A stretch of DNA of 35,428 nt from Candidatus Magasanikiibacteriota bacterium (GCA_903837125.1 CAILTG010000060.1:1-35428); one strand, 5' to 3'. Shown: positions 8,202 through 16,501, counted from the stretch's first letter. Translations and numbers: made by a program. Notes: generated from the sequence alone by a model not told the origin.

Positions 8202-9362
8202 TTAACAATTCAACAATAAGGCATTTTTAAGTGCTTCAACATCTCCAGGTTTGATCAAACTTTCTTTGTTAACTAATTCCGCCACTCCCCCGGTATCTGA
8301 AGCAATAATCTTTAAACCATATTTTTGCGCTTCTAAAATAACCGTTGGGCGATTTTCCAAACAAATTGACGGAAAAATTAATACATCAGAATTTTTATAA
8401 ATTTCTTCCAATTCTTGACCTTCCAATCGGCCTAGAACTTTAATATTAGAATATTGTTTAGCCCATTTTTTAACTTTATCTTCCAAAATGCCAGAACCAA
8501 CGATATTAAGTGAAACAACCTGAGATTGCTTCGTTGCCTGCGACGGCTCCTCGCAATGACATAATGCATCCCACGCCTGCATTAAAACACCAACACCTTT
8601 GTGTTCAACCAAAGATCCTACAAATAAAAATTTGATATTTGAATTTTGGATTTGATTGGAAATTGGAAATTGAAAATTGGAAATTTTTTCAACCTTCCAT
8701 TCACTTCGTCCAAAAAAACCTCTGCTCTTATAGAAATTCTTTAAAAACTCTGACGGCGAAATAACCAAATCCGGATTCCCCATTCTCCATTTCATTATCC
8801 AACTGTAAATTTTTTGATACCATTTATCTTTAGTGTGATTCCAGGGCAATACGCCACTTGGCTCAACCAGCTGCACATCGTGCAGATAATGAATCCACTT
8901 AATATCAGACTTAACGGACTTTAAGACTTTATCCCGATTTTGCTTTCGAGCAAAATAGAGGATCCTCGATTTCGTCACAGCGAAATCGGGATAACTTCCC
9001 ACACCCATCAAATTGTGAGTTTCAATAACATTTGGTATTTCTTGTTTTAAAATTTTATAAATAATCCTTGCACTCCAAAAATTAAAAATATCAATTTTGT
9101 GCCAAATTAACTTAAACAAAAAATTATGCTTGACTAAATCTTTATACCAACATAAATTGGGAACATAAAAACGATAAATTACAACTTTACCATCATTTCC
9201 AATTTCTGGCTTCAACGACCTCAATCCCTGATAAGGACGGCTAGTAATAATCAAGACTTCATTTCCTTCTGCCGCATACTTTTTTGCTCGTTCCTCTACC
9301 ACTTTTTCCGCCCCACCAACAGCATAAGGTTTGTATAAATTGTTTATTAAACAAATTTTCAT
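8202..9362 (-). CDS. Glycosyltransferase family 4 (GT-B fold)
   Basis: The 386-residue cytoplasmic enzyme starts KICLINNLYKPYAVGGAEKV, the N-terminal GT4 signature with the glycine-rich loop, and has the C-terminal E-x7-E motif (ENRPTVILE) that contacts the nucleotide sugar. It should transfer a sugar from a nucleotide sugar to a lipid-linked or polysaccharide acceptor; specificity is unknown. I start at ATG 9362; the in-frame extension to 9389 lacks family sequence. Three different interspersed repeats are translated in frame: the 64-nt palindrome (8930-8993), an A+T-rich element (8631-8689) and a CHCEE-type element (8521-8562). The C-terminus stops inside an AATTCAACAA-type repeat, so the last helix appears cut short. 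It may be a degrading but still open gene. Confidence 0.85.
   Translation of the reverse strand: MKICLINNLYKPYAVGGAEKVVEERAKKYAAEGNEVLIITSRPYQGLRSLKPEIGNDGKVVIYRFYVPNLCWYKDLVKHNFLFKLIWHKIDIFNFWSARIIYKILKQEIPNVIETHNLMGVGSYPDFAVTKSRILYFARKQNRDKVLKSVKSDIKWIHYLHDVQLVEPSGVLPWNHTKDKWYQKIYSWIMKWRMGNPDLVISPSEFLKNFYKSRGFFGRSEWKVEKISNFQFPISNQIQNSNIKFLFVGSLVEHKGVGVLMQAWDALCHCEEPSQATKQSQVVSLNIVGSGILEDKVKKWAKQYSNIKVLGRLEGQELEEIYKNSDVLIFPSICLENRPTVILEAQKYGLKIIASDTGGVAELVNKESLIKPGDVEALKNALLLNC
8521..8562. repeat. In-frame GC-rich repeat encoding CHCEEPSQATKQS
   Basis: The sequence from TGAGATTGCTTCG to CCTCGCAATGAC has complementary ends (ATTGC / GCAAT) and inserts CHCEEPSQATKQS into the GT4 protein. It closely recalls the CHCEERSDEAI-type peptides that dispersed palindromic repeats create in other bacterial genomes (recollection, not searched). 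Confidence 0.7.
8631..8689. repeat. A+T-rich CCAATTTCC element inside the GT4 gene
   Basis: Repeated GGAAATT units (GATTGGAAATTGGAAATTG) belong to the same family as 16540-16654, 18211-18265 and 32693-32800. In the GT4 frame it reads ISNFQFPISNQIQNSNI. Confidence 0.75.
8930..8993. repeat. 64-nt palindromic element, copy 1 (inside the GT4 gene)
   Basis: Ends TATCCCGATTT and AAATCGGGATA are inverted, with a GAGGATCCTC palindrome at the centre. A near-identical copy lies at 29234-29296. On the minus strand it is read in frame, adding about 21 residues (YPDFAVTKSRILYF, then ARKQNRD) to the glycosyltransferase. Confidence 0.88.
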
Positions 9363-9447
9363 AACGAAATTATAATTAAAATTAGCCAATTTTGCAAGCT
9401 TTTAAAACTATCAACACCTTCCCCACACTCTACCCCCAATTGAACGG

Positions 9448-9476
9448 TTGAACAAAAATGAAAGATAAGCTACAAT
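9448..9476 (+). promoter_or_regulatory. Promoter for dnaB
   Basis: TTGAAC (9448-9453), 17 nt, TACAAT (9471-9476). The ATG is at 9526, giving a leader of about 43 nt. A second TTGAAC at 9440 is spaced too far. Confidence 0.6.
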
Positions 9477-9525
9477 TCATCTGCTGCAAACGACTTTACG
9501 AACTTTATGAACTTTTAACTTGTCT

Positions 9526-10956
9526 ATGTCCGATATAACTCAAATTGAAAAAATTCCCCCACAAAACCTTGAAGCTGAAATGTCTCTTCTGGGGTCTATT
9601 TTATTGGATAAAGATGCCATGTTAAAAATTGCTGATATTGTTGACCCTGAAGATTTTTATAAAAATTCACATGGCCACATTTTTGAAATAATGTCCGAAC
9701 TTTATAACAAAAATGAACCAATTGACGTTCTCACTTTAGGTAATCGTTTGGAAGAAAAAAAATTATTGGAAAAAATCGGTGGACGAAGTTACTTAGTACA
9801 GTTATCAAATGCCGTGCCTACCGCTTCACACATTGTTCACTATGCTAATATTGTTCGTCGTAAAGCCACTTTACGAAAATTATTAACAGCAGCCAGTGAA
9901 ATAACTCGCTTAGGATTTAAAGAGGATGTGGAAAATGTAGAAAGTATCTTGGATGAAGCACAACAACAATTATACAGTGTCACCCAAAAACATATTAAAC
10001 AGTCCTTTACCCCCATTAGAACTGTCTTAAGTGATGCGTTTGAACGTATAGATGAACTGCATCGTGAAAAAGGAAAATTACGTGGCGTTTCAACTGGCTA
10101 CAAAGCCCTGGATAATTTGTTGGCCGGACTGCAAAAATCTGACTTGATTATTTTGGCCGCACGTCCTAGTGTTGGTAAAACCTCTTTGGCTTTAGATATT
10201 GCTCGTAATGTGGCAGTACGTGGTAAAATATCTGTAGGCATGTTTTCTTTGGAAATGAGCAAAGAACAACTAGTTGATCGTTTGCTTTGTGCTGAAGCAG
10301 GTGTAGATTTATGGAAAATGCGTACTGGTAATTTATCTGATCGTCCAGGTAGTGATGATTTTCCCCGCATTGGTCAGGCTATGGGTGTGTTGTCTGAAGC
10401 GCCAATTTATATTGATGATTCACCAGGAAACAATGTCATGCAAATCCGCACCAAGGCCCGTCGCTTGCAAGCCGAGCATGGCTTGGGATTAATAATTATT
10501 GATTATTTACAATTAATGGAATCTCATCATGATTTTGGCGGAGACAATCGTGTGCAAGAAGTGGCCGAAATCAGCCGTAATTTAAAAGGTTTGGCGCGCG
10601 AACTAAATGTTCCAGTTTTGGCTTTATCACAGTTAAGTCGCGCGGTAGAATTGAGTAAACCAGCCATACCAAAATTGGCCCACTTACGCGAATCCGGCGC
10701 TTTGGAACAAGATGCAGATGTGGTATTATTTATTTATCGCAAAGCCGCTGATAGAAATTATCGTTTGGAAGATATCTCCCCAGATGAACGCCATATTGCC
10801 GAAGTTCACATAGCCAAACACCGTAATGGACCAACAGGCCAAGTGAATTTATTCTTTGAAGAAACCAGAGCAAGTTTTCAAAATTTAGATACTAAATTTA
10901 GTGAACCAACAGCAGCCCCCAAACCACCAGTTAAACAAGGAATGCCAACATTCTAG
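9526..10956 (+). CDS. dnaB: Replicative DNA helicase DnaB
   Basis: The 476-residue protein has the N-terminal DnaB domain (PPQNLEAEMSLLGSILLD) followed by a RecA-like helicase domain. Walker A (AARPSVGKTSLAL) is near residues 204-216, and the Walker B/H3 segment LIIIDYLQLM follows. LRESGALEQDADVVLF is the conserved arginine-finger region. It is the ring helicase that unwinds DNA at the replication fork. Length matches the family, and no intein is present. I start at ATG 9526 (MSDITQIEK); a TTG two codons upstream is less likely. ybaB and recR follow on the same strand. Confidence 0.97.
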   Translation: MSDITQIEKIPPQNLEAEMSLLGSILLDKDAMLKIADIVDPEDFYKNSHGHIFEIMSELYNKNEPIDVLTLGNRLEEKKLLEKIGGRSYLVQLSNAVPTASHIVHYANIVRRKATLRKLLTAASEITRLGFKEDVENVESILDEAQQQLYSVTQKHIKQSFTPIRTVLSDAFERIDELHREKGKLRGVSTGYKALDNLLAGLQKSDLIILAARPSVGKTSLALDIARNVAVRGKISVGMFSLEMSKEQLVDRLLCAEAGVDLWKMRTGNLSDRPGSDDFPRIGQAMGVLSEAPIYIDDSPGNNVMQIRTKARRLQAEHGLGLIIIDYLQLMESHHDFGGDNRVQEVAEISRNLKGLARELNVPVLALSQLSRAVELSKPAIPKLAHLRESGALEQDADVVLFIYRKAADRNYRLEDISPDERHIAEVHIAKHRNGPTGQVNLFFEETRASFQNLDTKFSEPTAAPKPPVKQGMPTF

Positions 10957-10987
10957 AATTCATAAAGTTTATTTTTAACTCATATCT

Positions 10988-11290
10988 ATGTTCAACAAGC
11001 TCAAACAGTTCCGCGACATGCGCTCACAGGCAAAAACTCTTCAAAGTAAATTAGCTGACGAATCAGTAACAGTTAACACAGTAGGTAATAAAGTGGTCAT
11101 GACTATGGATGGAAACTTAAATTTGACCGCCCTAGCAATTGATGACGAATTAATGTCTCCTGATAAAAAAGACAAACTTATTAGTGGTATTAAAGATGCT
11201 CACGGGGATGTTATGAAAAAAATGCAGCGCATTATGGCAATGAAAATGAAGGAAATGGGCGGACTGCCACATATTCCTGGGTTGTCATAA
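10988..11290 (+). CDS. YbaB/EbfC family nucleoid-associated protein
   Basis: A 100-residue protein with the family pattern: an N-terminal helix rich in K/Q (MFNKLKQFRDMRSQAKTLQ), a central beta segment (VTVNTVGNKVVMTMDGNL) and a C-terminal Met-rich helix (KKMQRIMAMKMKEMGGLP). Family members are dimers that bind DNA. It precedes recR, the usual ybaB-recR pairing, although dnaX, the customary third partner, lies 5 kb away here. Its TAA stop is the first triplet of a repeat element arm (11288). Confidence 0.9.
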   Translation: MFNKLKQFRDMRSQAKTLQSKLADESVTVNTVGNKVVMTMDGNLNLTALAIDDELMSPDKKDKLISGIKDAHGDVMKKMQRIMAMKMKEMGGLPHIPGLS

Positions 11291-11409
11291 TCCCGAACGA
11301 AGTGAGAGATCCCTTTTTTAATGCACAAATAATTGCATTAAAATAAGTTTTTCTTAATATAGATTTAAACCCTTGGAAAAGGGATCCCTCGCCTGCGGAC
11401 TCGGGATTA
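11288..11409. repeat. Paired inverted repeat element, copy B
   Basis: Left arm 11288-11319 (TAATCCCGA ... GAGAGATCCCTTT) and right arm 11377-11409 (AAAAGGGATCCCTCGC ... TCGGGATTA) form an inverted pair around a core of about 57 nt rich in A+T. This is the clearest of three copies. It contains the ybaB stop codon and ends 8 nt before the recR start. Confidence 0.8.
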
Positions 11410-11417
11410 CGGATGCT

Positions 11418-12044
11418 ATGTACTCAAAACCAATCCAACAACTTATCAGTGCTTTTTCCAAACTTCCCTCCGTTGGCGAGCGCACAGCCGAACGCTATGT
11501 TTTTTATTTGTTAAAATCCGGCAAGAAAAATGTAGCTGAATTAACTCTAGCTTTAAAAAATCTTATAGAATCCATTAAAACCTGCCCCATTTGTTTTGAT
11601 TTTACTGATTCAGAACCTTGTTTAATTTGTGCTGACAAACGACGGGATCATTCCACCATTTGTGTGGTAGAAGAATCCCAAAATGTCCAAACTATTGAAA
11701 AAACTGGTGAATACCACGGAGTTTATCATGTTTTAAGAGGGGTAATAAAAGCTGATGAAGATAATTTAGGAGAATTAAAAATTAATGAGCTAATCAAAAG
11801 ATTATCCGCCATAGAGGTACCCACTTCGGATGGAAAAGATTATAAGAGTAAAGAGGTAATACTGGCTCTTAATCCCGACCTGAATGGAGAAACCACAATG
11901 ATGTACTTAGCCAAAAAAATTAAAGCAAACAATCTTAACATCAAAATTTCCCGCTTAGCACGTGGATTACCAATGGGTAGTGATTTGCAATACGCGGATG
12001 AAATAACTTTGGCCAACGCAATAAAAAACAGAAACATACAATAG
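11418..12044 (+). CDS. recR: Recombination protein RecR
   Basis: The 208-residue protein has the RecR order: helix-hairpin-helix near residues 10-30 (SAFSKLPSVGERTAERY), a four-cysteine zinc site (Cys56, Cys59, Cys68, Cys71), a Toprim domain beginning ICVVEE and the C-terminal region ISRLARGLPMGSDLQYADE. RecR works with RecF/RecO to load RecA at gaps. I start at ATG 11418 (MYSKPIQQL), which gives the normal length. An in-frame upstream start at 11373 would add 15 residues, 12 of them encoded by repeat arm sequence, which is unlikely to be native. Confidence 0.95.
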   Translation: MYSKPIQQLISAFSKLPSVGERTAERYVFYLLKSGKKNVAELTLALKNLIESIKTCPICFDFTDSEPCLICADKRRDHSTICVVEESQNVQTIEKTGEYHGVYHVLRGVIKADEDNLGELKINELIKRLSAIEVPTSDGKDYKSKEVILALNPDLNGETTMMYLAKKIKANNLNIKISRLARGLPMGSDLQYADEITLANAIKNRNIQ

Positions 12045-12075
12045 TTAATTTGGCTGAATTAGAAATTATCCCCAC

Positions 12076-12096
12076 CACCATTTTGGTGTTTTTTTA
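12076..12096 (+). terminator. Terminator after recR
   Basis: CACCA (12076-12080), loop TTT, TGGTG (12084-12088), then a T run. The stem is short but the T tract is strong. Confidence 0.6.
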
Positions 12097-12108
12097 TTGT
12101 TTTTATGC

Positions 12109-12114
12109 TATAAT
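12109..12114 (+). promoter_or_regulatory. -10 element for the unknown/ATPase gene pair
   Basis: A perfect TATAAT stands 55 nt before ATG 12170. No convincing -35 is visible 16-18 nt upstream. Confidence 0.4.
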
Positions 12115-12169
12115 AACGGAAGTTAATTATTAAAGTACTAATCAGCTAAATAGTTTGGTTAGTTAATTT

Positions 12170-12772
12170 ATGAATATACCAAAAGAAGAAGTTAATAATG
12201 ATCTGGAAACACCACAAGTTAAACATTTAGAAAAACAAAATTTAAATTCTGCCGCTAATCTGTCTTTGCCAGATAATTTGTTGAACAATTTAGAAAGTCA
12301 GCCGTTATCAACAGAAAATGGCACCGGAGAAAAATCTAATAGACCGGAAACAAAGGTTGAACAAATTGAAAATAATCAAACAGAACAAAAAACAGAAAAA
12401 GGGGCAATAGGCGGAGCTGTAAAAAATTTAAGTGAAAAATTAGGGTTTACCAAAAAAAAACCAACACAAATCCCCCAGGTTAGAGATGAAATAACTATTA
12501 AGGTAGAAAATATTTTAGAAGAAGGTTTAAAAGATGTCTTTAAAGAACTATCTCCGGTAGAAAGACAAAAATTTAAAATTCAGGGAGAAGAAACGGCTTT
12601 TAAAATTCGCGATTTATTAAAATCAACTCATCTTAAAGTAAAAAATATTTTTCAACTTATTTTAGAGTGGCTAAAAATGTTACCTGGCATCAATCGTTTC
12701 TTTTTGGAACAAGAAGCTAAAATTAAAGCCGATAAAATTATTACTCTTAAAGACCTCAATAAACAGCAGTAG
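12170..12772 (+). CDS. Unknown protein upstream of a VirD4/TraG-like ATPase
   Basis: I do not recognise this 200-residue protein. The first 80 residues or so are polar and low in complexity (many N, E, Q, K, T), so probably disordered. From about residue 105 the sequence becomes helical and charged (KVENILEEGLKDVFKELSPVERQKF) and contains one moderately hydrophobic helix (VKNIFQLILEWLKMLPGI) before a charged tail. No signal peptide or clear membrane span is seen. It ends 5 nt before the ATPase gene, so the two are very likely cotranscribed. It may be an accessory or adaptor for that ATPase, which is inference from position only. Confidence 0.75.
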   Translation: MNIPKEEVNNDLETPQVKHLEKQNLNSAANLSLPDNLLNNLESQPLSTENGTGEKSNRPETKVEQIENNQTEQKTEKGAIGGAVKNLSEKLGFTKKKPTQIPQVRDEITIKVENILEEGLKDVFKELSPVERQKFKIQGEETAFKIRDLLKSTHLKVKNIFQLILEWLKMLPGINRFFLEQEAKIKADKIITLKDLNKQQ

Positions 12773-12777
12773 TAATT

Positions 12778-15342
12778 ATGTTTATTCTAATTTTACAAAC
12801 AATAATGTATCCTGAATATCAGTCAACCTATCAGTTATCAAATACTGATTCTTTGTTTTTTAGCTTATTTATTATTGCAGGTATCTTAGCTATTTTTATT
12901 TCCTGCTTGTATATTTTACGAGCTTTTTTTCGCATGCAAAGCCGTCAAAGTAAAGCTTTTTACAAAGTTGTACTACAAATTTTAGTTCCTAAAGAAAGAA
13001 AATCAGAAGGCCAAGGCGGACAGGCCGGCACTGAAGATCGATTGGAACAAATACGCGAAGAAATTGCTGCTACCGAAACACTATTTTCCACAATTGGTGG
13101 GCTAAAAGCTCAGCGTGGATTTATGAATTGGCTACGCGGACGTACTGATCATTTTTCTTTTGAAATTGTAGCTCGCAACAACCTTATTTACTTTTATGTA
13201 GCAGTGCCGATTAAAATGCGCAGCTTTGTAGAAGAACAAATTCATGCCCAATATCCTCATGCGGAAATTGAGGAAATGATTGATTATAATATTTTTGGTG
13301 AAAAAAGCAACATTGTTGGAGCATATTTAGATGATCAACAAAAATCTATCTTTCCCTTCAAGACCTACAAAAAAATGGAGTCTGATCCTCTATCAGCCAC
13401 TTTAAATGTTCTGTCGCGAATACATGAAAATAACAGTACGGCCGCGGTGCAATTTATTATCCGTTCTGCTCATCGCAAATGGCGTCGCTGGGGAGTAAGA
13501 ATTGTTCGGGAAGTGCGCAAAGGTAAACGTTTTGAAAAAGTTGCCATACAGTCCAAATTTACCTACTACTTTGTTAAAATATGGGAGACATTCAAAGAAA
13601 CTGCCAAAAAAGAACAAAACAAAGAAACTTATCATCTTTCACCAATGGAAGAGGAAATGATTAAAGGCATTGAAGAAAAGCTTTCCAAAGGCGGTATGGA
13701 TGTTAATATCCGCTTATTAAGTATTTCTGACAGTGCTGAAATCGCCCGTTCTAATTTAGATAATCTCATCAATGCTTTTAATCAATACAATCATTATCGT
13801 TACGGTAATTCTTTTTTTGCAGCGATTCCCAAAAAGCAAACTACACTAATTCAAGATTTTATTTATAGATCATTTAATGAAAAAAGAAAATTGGTTTTAA
13901 ATTCCGAAGAAATGGCCGGATTTTGGCACTTGCCACTCCACTCTACCGAGGCTCCGGGAATTAAATGGTTGCAAGGTCGCCGCGCTCCCCCACCTGCAAA
14001 CTTACCCAAGGCAGGACTACTCTTGGGACACATTGACTACCGCGGCCAGGACGTGCCAGTATTTATGAAGGAAGCTGATCGACGCCGACACTTATATGTG
14101 GTTGGTAAATCCGGTGGAGGAAAATCTGTTTATATTGAAAGTTTAGCCATTCAAGATATTAAAGCGGGTAAAGGTGTGGCTGTGGTTGATCCACACGGAG
14201 ACTTTGTAGAATATGTTTTGGAACACATTCCCAAAGAACGAGCCGACGACGTAATTGTTTTTAACCCATCGGACATGGACCGGCCGATTGGTTTGAACAT
14301 GTTGGAAGCAAAAACAGACGACCAAAAAGATTTCGCGGTGCAAGAAATGATTGCTATTTTTTACAAACTTTTTCCGCCAGAAATGATTGGTCCAATGTTT
14401 GAACACAACATGCGCAATGTAATGCTGACTTTAATGGCTGACTTAGAAAATCCTGGTACTATTGTTGATATTCCCCGCATGTTTACTGATGATGCTTACG
14501 TTAAAGTATGGTTAAAAAAATTAAAGGATCCTGTAGTACGCTCCTTTTGGGAAAAAGAAATGGCCAAAACTTCTGACTTCCATAAATCCGAAATGTTAGG
14601 TTATCTTATTTCCAAAGTTGGCCGATTTGTGGAAAATGAAATGATGCGCAATATCATGGGACAACAAAAATCTGGTTTTGACTTTAGACAAGTAATGGAC
14701 GAAGGTAAAATTCTTTTAGTAAATTTATCAAAAGGTACCACTGGCGAAGTGAATGCCAAACTCTTAGGCCTAATTATTGTGGCTAAATTACAAATGGCAG
14801 CCATGGGTCGAGCGGCACTTCCTGAAGAACAGCGCAAAGATTTTTATTTATATATTGATGAGTTTCAAAATTTTATTACTGATTCTATTGCCACTATTTT
14901 ATCTGAAGCACGTAAATACCGCTTGGATTTAATAATTGCCCATCAGTATTTGGGACAACTGGTAGATAATGGCAAAACTCAAATCCGTGATGCTGTGCTT
15001 GGTAATGCTGGCACCATTTGTGCTTTTAGAATTGGCCCTGATGATTCAGAGATTTTAGCCAAAGAATTTGCCCCCACTTTTGGTTCTTATGACTTATTAA
15101 ATGTACCAGAATTTACTACTTACACCAAGTTACTTATTGATAATACTGCTTGCAAACCATTCAATATGAAGACTTACCCTCCAGTCAAAGGTAATCGTGA
15201 ACTAGCTTCAGCCATTAAAGAACTCTCCCGCTTAAAATATGGTCGCGATCGGGGTATTGTAGAGGCAGAAATTATGGAAAGAACCAAACTAGGAGTTTCC
15301 ACTGCCGAAAGCAAGACTGATATGATTGAAGCGAGTTTGTAA
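12778..15342 (+). CDS. Membrane-anchored VirD4/TraG-like (HerA/FtsK-type) ATPase
   Basis: The 854-residue protein has an N-terminal membrane helix (about residues 28-50, LFFSLFIIAGILAIFISCLY), a long middle domain of about 380 residues, and a P-loop ATPase domain. Walker A is VGKSGGGKSVY near residue 442, with VAVVDPHGDFVEYVL after it. Walker B is LYIDEFQNF near 690, followed by the sensor-like LIIAHQYLGQL. This arrangement fits the ring ATPases that couple DNA or protein substrates to type IV secretion or conjugation. No other secretion genes are in the window, so its partners lie elsewhere or it works alone. A start at Met10 (nt 12805) is also possible. Confidence 0.8.
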   Translation: MFILILQTIMYPEYQSTYQLSNTDSLFFSLFIIAGILAIFISCLYILRAFFRMQSRQSKAFYKVVLQILVPKERKSEGQGGQAGTEDRLEQIREEIAATETLFSTIGGLKAQRGFMNWLRGRTDHFSFEIVARNNLIYFYVAVPIKMRSFVEEQIHAQYPHAEIEEMIDYNIFGEKSNIVGAYLDDQQKSIFPFKTYKKMESDPLSATLNVLSRIHENNSTAAVQFIIRSAHRKWRRWGVRIVREVRKGKRFEKVAIQSKFTYYFVKIWETFKETAKKEQNKETYHLSPMEEEMIKGIEEKLSKGGMDVNIRLLSISDSAEIARSNLDNLINAFNQYNHYRYGNSFFAAIPKKQTTLIQDFIYRSFNEKRKLVLNSEEMAGFWHLPLHSTEAPGIKWLQGRRAPPPANLPKAGLLLGHIDYRGQDVPVFMKEADRRRHLYVVGKSGGGKSVYIESLAIQDIKAGKGVAVVDPHGDFVEYVLEHIPKERADDVIVFNPSDMDRPIGLNMLEAKTDDQKDFAVQEMIAIFYKLFPPEMIGPMFEHNMRNVMLTLMADLENPGTIVDIPRMFTDDAYVKVWLKKLKDPVVRSFWEKEMAKTSDFHKSEMLGYLISKVGRFVENEMMRNIMGQQKSGFDFRQVMDEGKILLVNLSKGTTGEVNAKLLGLIIVAKLQMAAMGRAALPEEQRKDFYLYIDEFQNFITDSIATILSEARKYRLDLIIAHQYLGQLVDNGKTQIRDAVLGNAGTICAFRIGPDDSEILAKEFAPTFGSYDLLNVPEFTTYTKLLIDNTACKPFNMKTYPPVKGNRELASAIKELSRLKYGRDRGIVEAEIMERTKLGVSTAESKTDMIEASL

Positions 15343-15385
15343 TTTTATTGTCCCCCGTTCTTCCCCTACTCCTCCACAACCAAAC

Positions 15386-15414
15386 CTGACAAAAAATAGC
15401 AACAATGATAAAAT
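15386..15414 (+). promoter_or_regulatory. Promoter for the 204-aa unknown gene
   Basis: CTGACA (15386-15391), 17 nt, TAAAAT (15409-15414), 29 nt before ATG 15444. Confidence 0.55.
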
Positions 15415-15443
15415 AACAAAACAAAACAAATAAAAACCAAAAT

Positions 15444-16058
15444 ATGAACTCTATCAATGATATTCTATCACAAAAAGCTGATAATATATTTAAAACCCCC
15501 TCAATTTTAACTACTGTCATAGAAAATAACGATCCAAAAAATGAAAATTCTGTATTAGACACCGAAGAACTTAAAAAAATGCTGTATTCTTTAAAAGATC
15601 AAGTGGAAATGATTTTGAGAATAGTGGATGGTCAAAAAATTGCTTGGCAAAAACCTGTCTCCATAAACATGGATATTTTAAAAACTGGTGAACGAATTAT
15701 TGAAGGAGTATTCAATGGCGAAAAAATGATTGGTTCTGATGGTGCGGAATATGGGGTGCCCCCCAATTATGCTAGTAAGTCTAAAATTGTTGAGGGAGAT
15801 CTAATGAAATTAACTATTACCAATAATGGCTCCTTTATTTATAAACAAATTGGACCAATTGAACGCAATCATTTAGTTGGTGAATTAGTCGGCAGCCCCG
15901 AAGGACAATGGAGCGTACTAGCGAATGGCAAAACTTACAAAATACTTACTGCTTCAGTAACTTTTTATAGAGGCAAAGCTGGAGACGAAACAATAATTTT
16001 GGTACCCAAGGGGGATGCGAGCGATTGGGCCGCAGTAGATAATATTATTCACAAATAA
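15444..16058 (+). CDS. Unknown soluble protein, 204 aa
   Basis: I do not recognise a named family. An N-terminal helical part (about residues 1-70, EELKKMLYSLKDQVEMILRIV) precedes a compact beta-rich domain with the pattern ERIIEGVFNGEKMIGSDG, then VPPNYASKSKIVEGDLMKLTI and FIYKQIGPIERNHLVGEL. No signal peptide or membrane segment is present. From memory, similar sequences occur as conserved hypotheticals in Parcubacteria-type genomes, but I could not search. It has its own promoter and a strong shared terminator, so it is a single-gene unit. Confidence 0.75.
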   Translation: MNSINDILSQKADNIFKTPSILTTVIENNDPKNENSVLDTEELKKMLYSLKDQVEMILRIVDGQKIAWQKPVSINMDILKTGERIIEGVFNGEKMIGSDGAEYGVPPNYASKSKIVEGDLMKLTITNNGSFIYKQIGPIERNHLVGELVGSPEGQWSVLANGKTYKILTASVTFYRGKAGDETIILVPKGDASDWAAVDNIIHK

Positions 16059-16088
16059 AAATGCCCCGCAATTGCGGGGCATTTTTTT
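16057..16088. terminator. Strong bidirectional terminator between convergent genes
   Basis: ATGCCCCGCA (16061-16070) and its perfect complement TGCGGGGCAT follow AAAA on the left and are followed by seven T on the right. The hairpin can end both the 204-aa gene (plus) and the SWIB gene (minus). Confidence 0.92.
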
Positions 16089-16096
16089 GATAGCGC

Positions 16097-16357
16097 TTAT
16101 TCGTTTGTTAAATGTTTTGAAACCAACTTAGTCATTTCAAACATATTTACCAAATCCTTACCAAAAATTGGTTTTAATTTGGCGTCGGCGTGGATATTTC
16201 TCTTGTTAACTTTATCCTGTAAATCATTCTTTTTAATATATTCCCACAACTTTTTTACTACTTGACCGCGTGGCAATGGGCCCTTGCCCACAACTGCTTC
16301 TAGCAATGCTGAAAGCTTTAAAGGCTTCATCAAAGCTGGGTTGGCTTTTCTTGGCAT
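16097..16357 (-). CDS. Stand-alone SWIB/MDM2-domain protein
   Basis: Nearly the whole 86-residue protein is one SWIB domain: LKLSALLEAVVGKGPLPRGQ, then KKLWEYIKKNDLQDKVNKRN and LKPIFGKDLVNMFEMTKLV. The domain is best known from eukaryotic SWI/SNF complex subunits and MDM2, but stand-alone bacterial copies exist (for example in Chlamydia). It likely binds DNA or a protein partner in the nucleoid; its bacterial role is not established. The basic N-terminus MPRKANPA could be a DNA-binding tail. It has its own promoter, divergent from dnaX. Confidence 0.92.
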   Translation of the reverse strand: MPRKANPALMKPLKLSALLEAVVGKGPLPRGQVVKKLWEYIKKNDLQDKVNKRNIHADAKLKPIFGKDLVNMFEMTKLVSKHLTNE

Positions 16358-16417
16358 AAAAAATTAAAATTAAGATTAGACTTGGACTAATAACTTAGCC
16401 CTATTTAATCTGAAACC

Positions 16418-16446
16418 AGTATATCACACTTCCTTCTCCTAGGCAA
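16418..16446 (-). promoter_or_regulatory. Promoter for the SWIB gene
   Basis: On the minus strand TTGCCT (16446-16441), 17 nt, TATACT (16423-16418), about 60 nt before the start codon. Confidence 0.5.
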
Positions 16447-16501
16447 AGGGGGTAACAGGTGGGGTGTGTATATCCTCAGCGAGACAAAAAAAAGAAGGGG
16501 G

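Noticed and set aside
11373-11417. Fifteen-residue N-terminal extension of RecR
   Set aside because: Mostly repeat arm sequence; ATG 11418 gives the normal RecR start and length.
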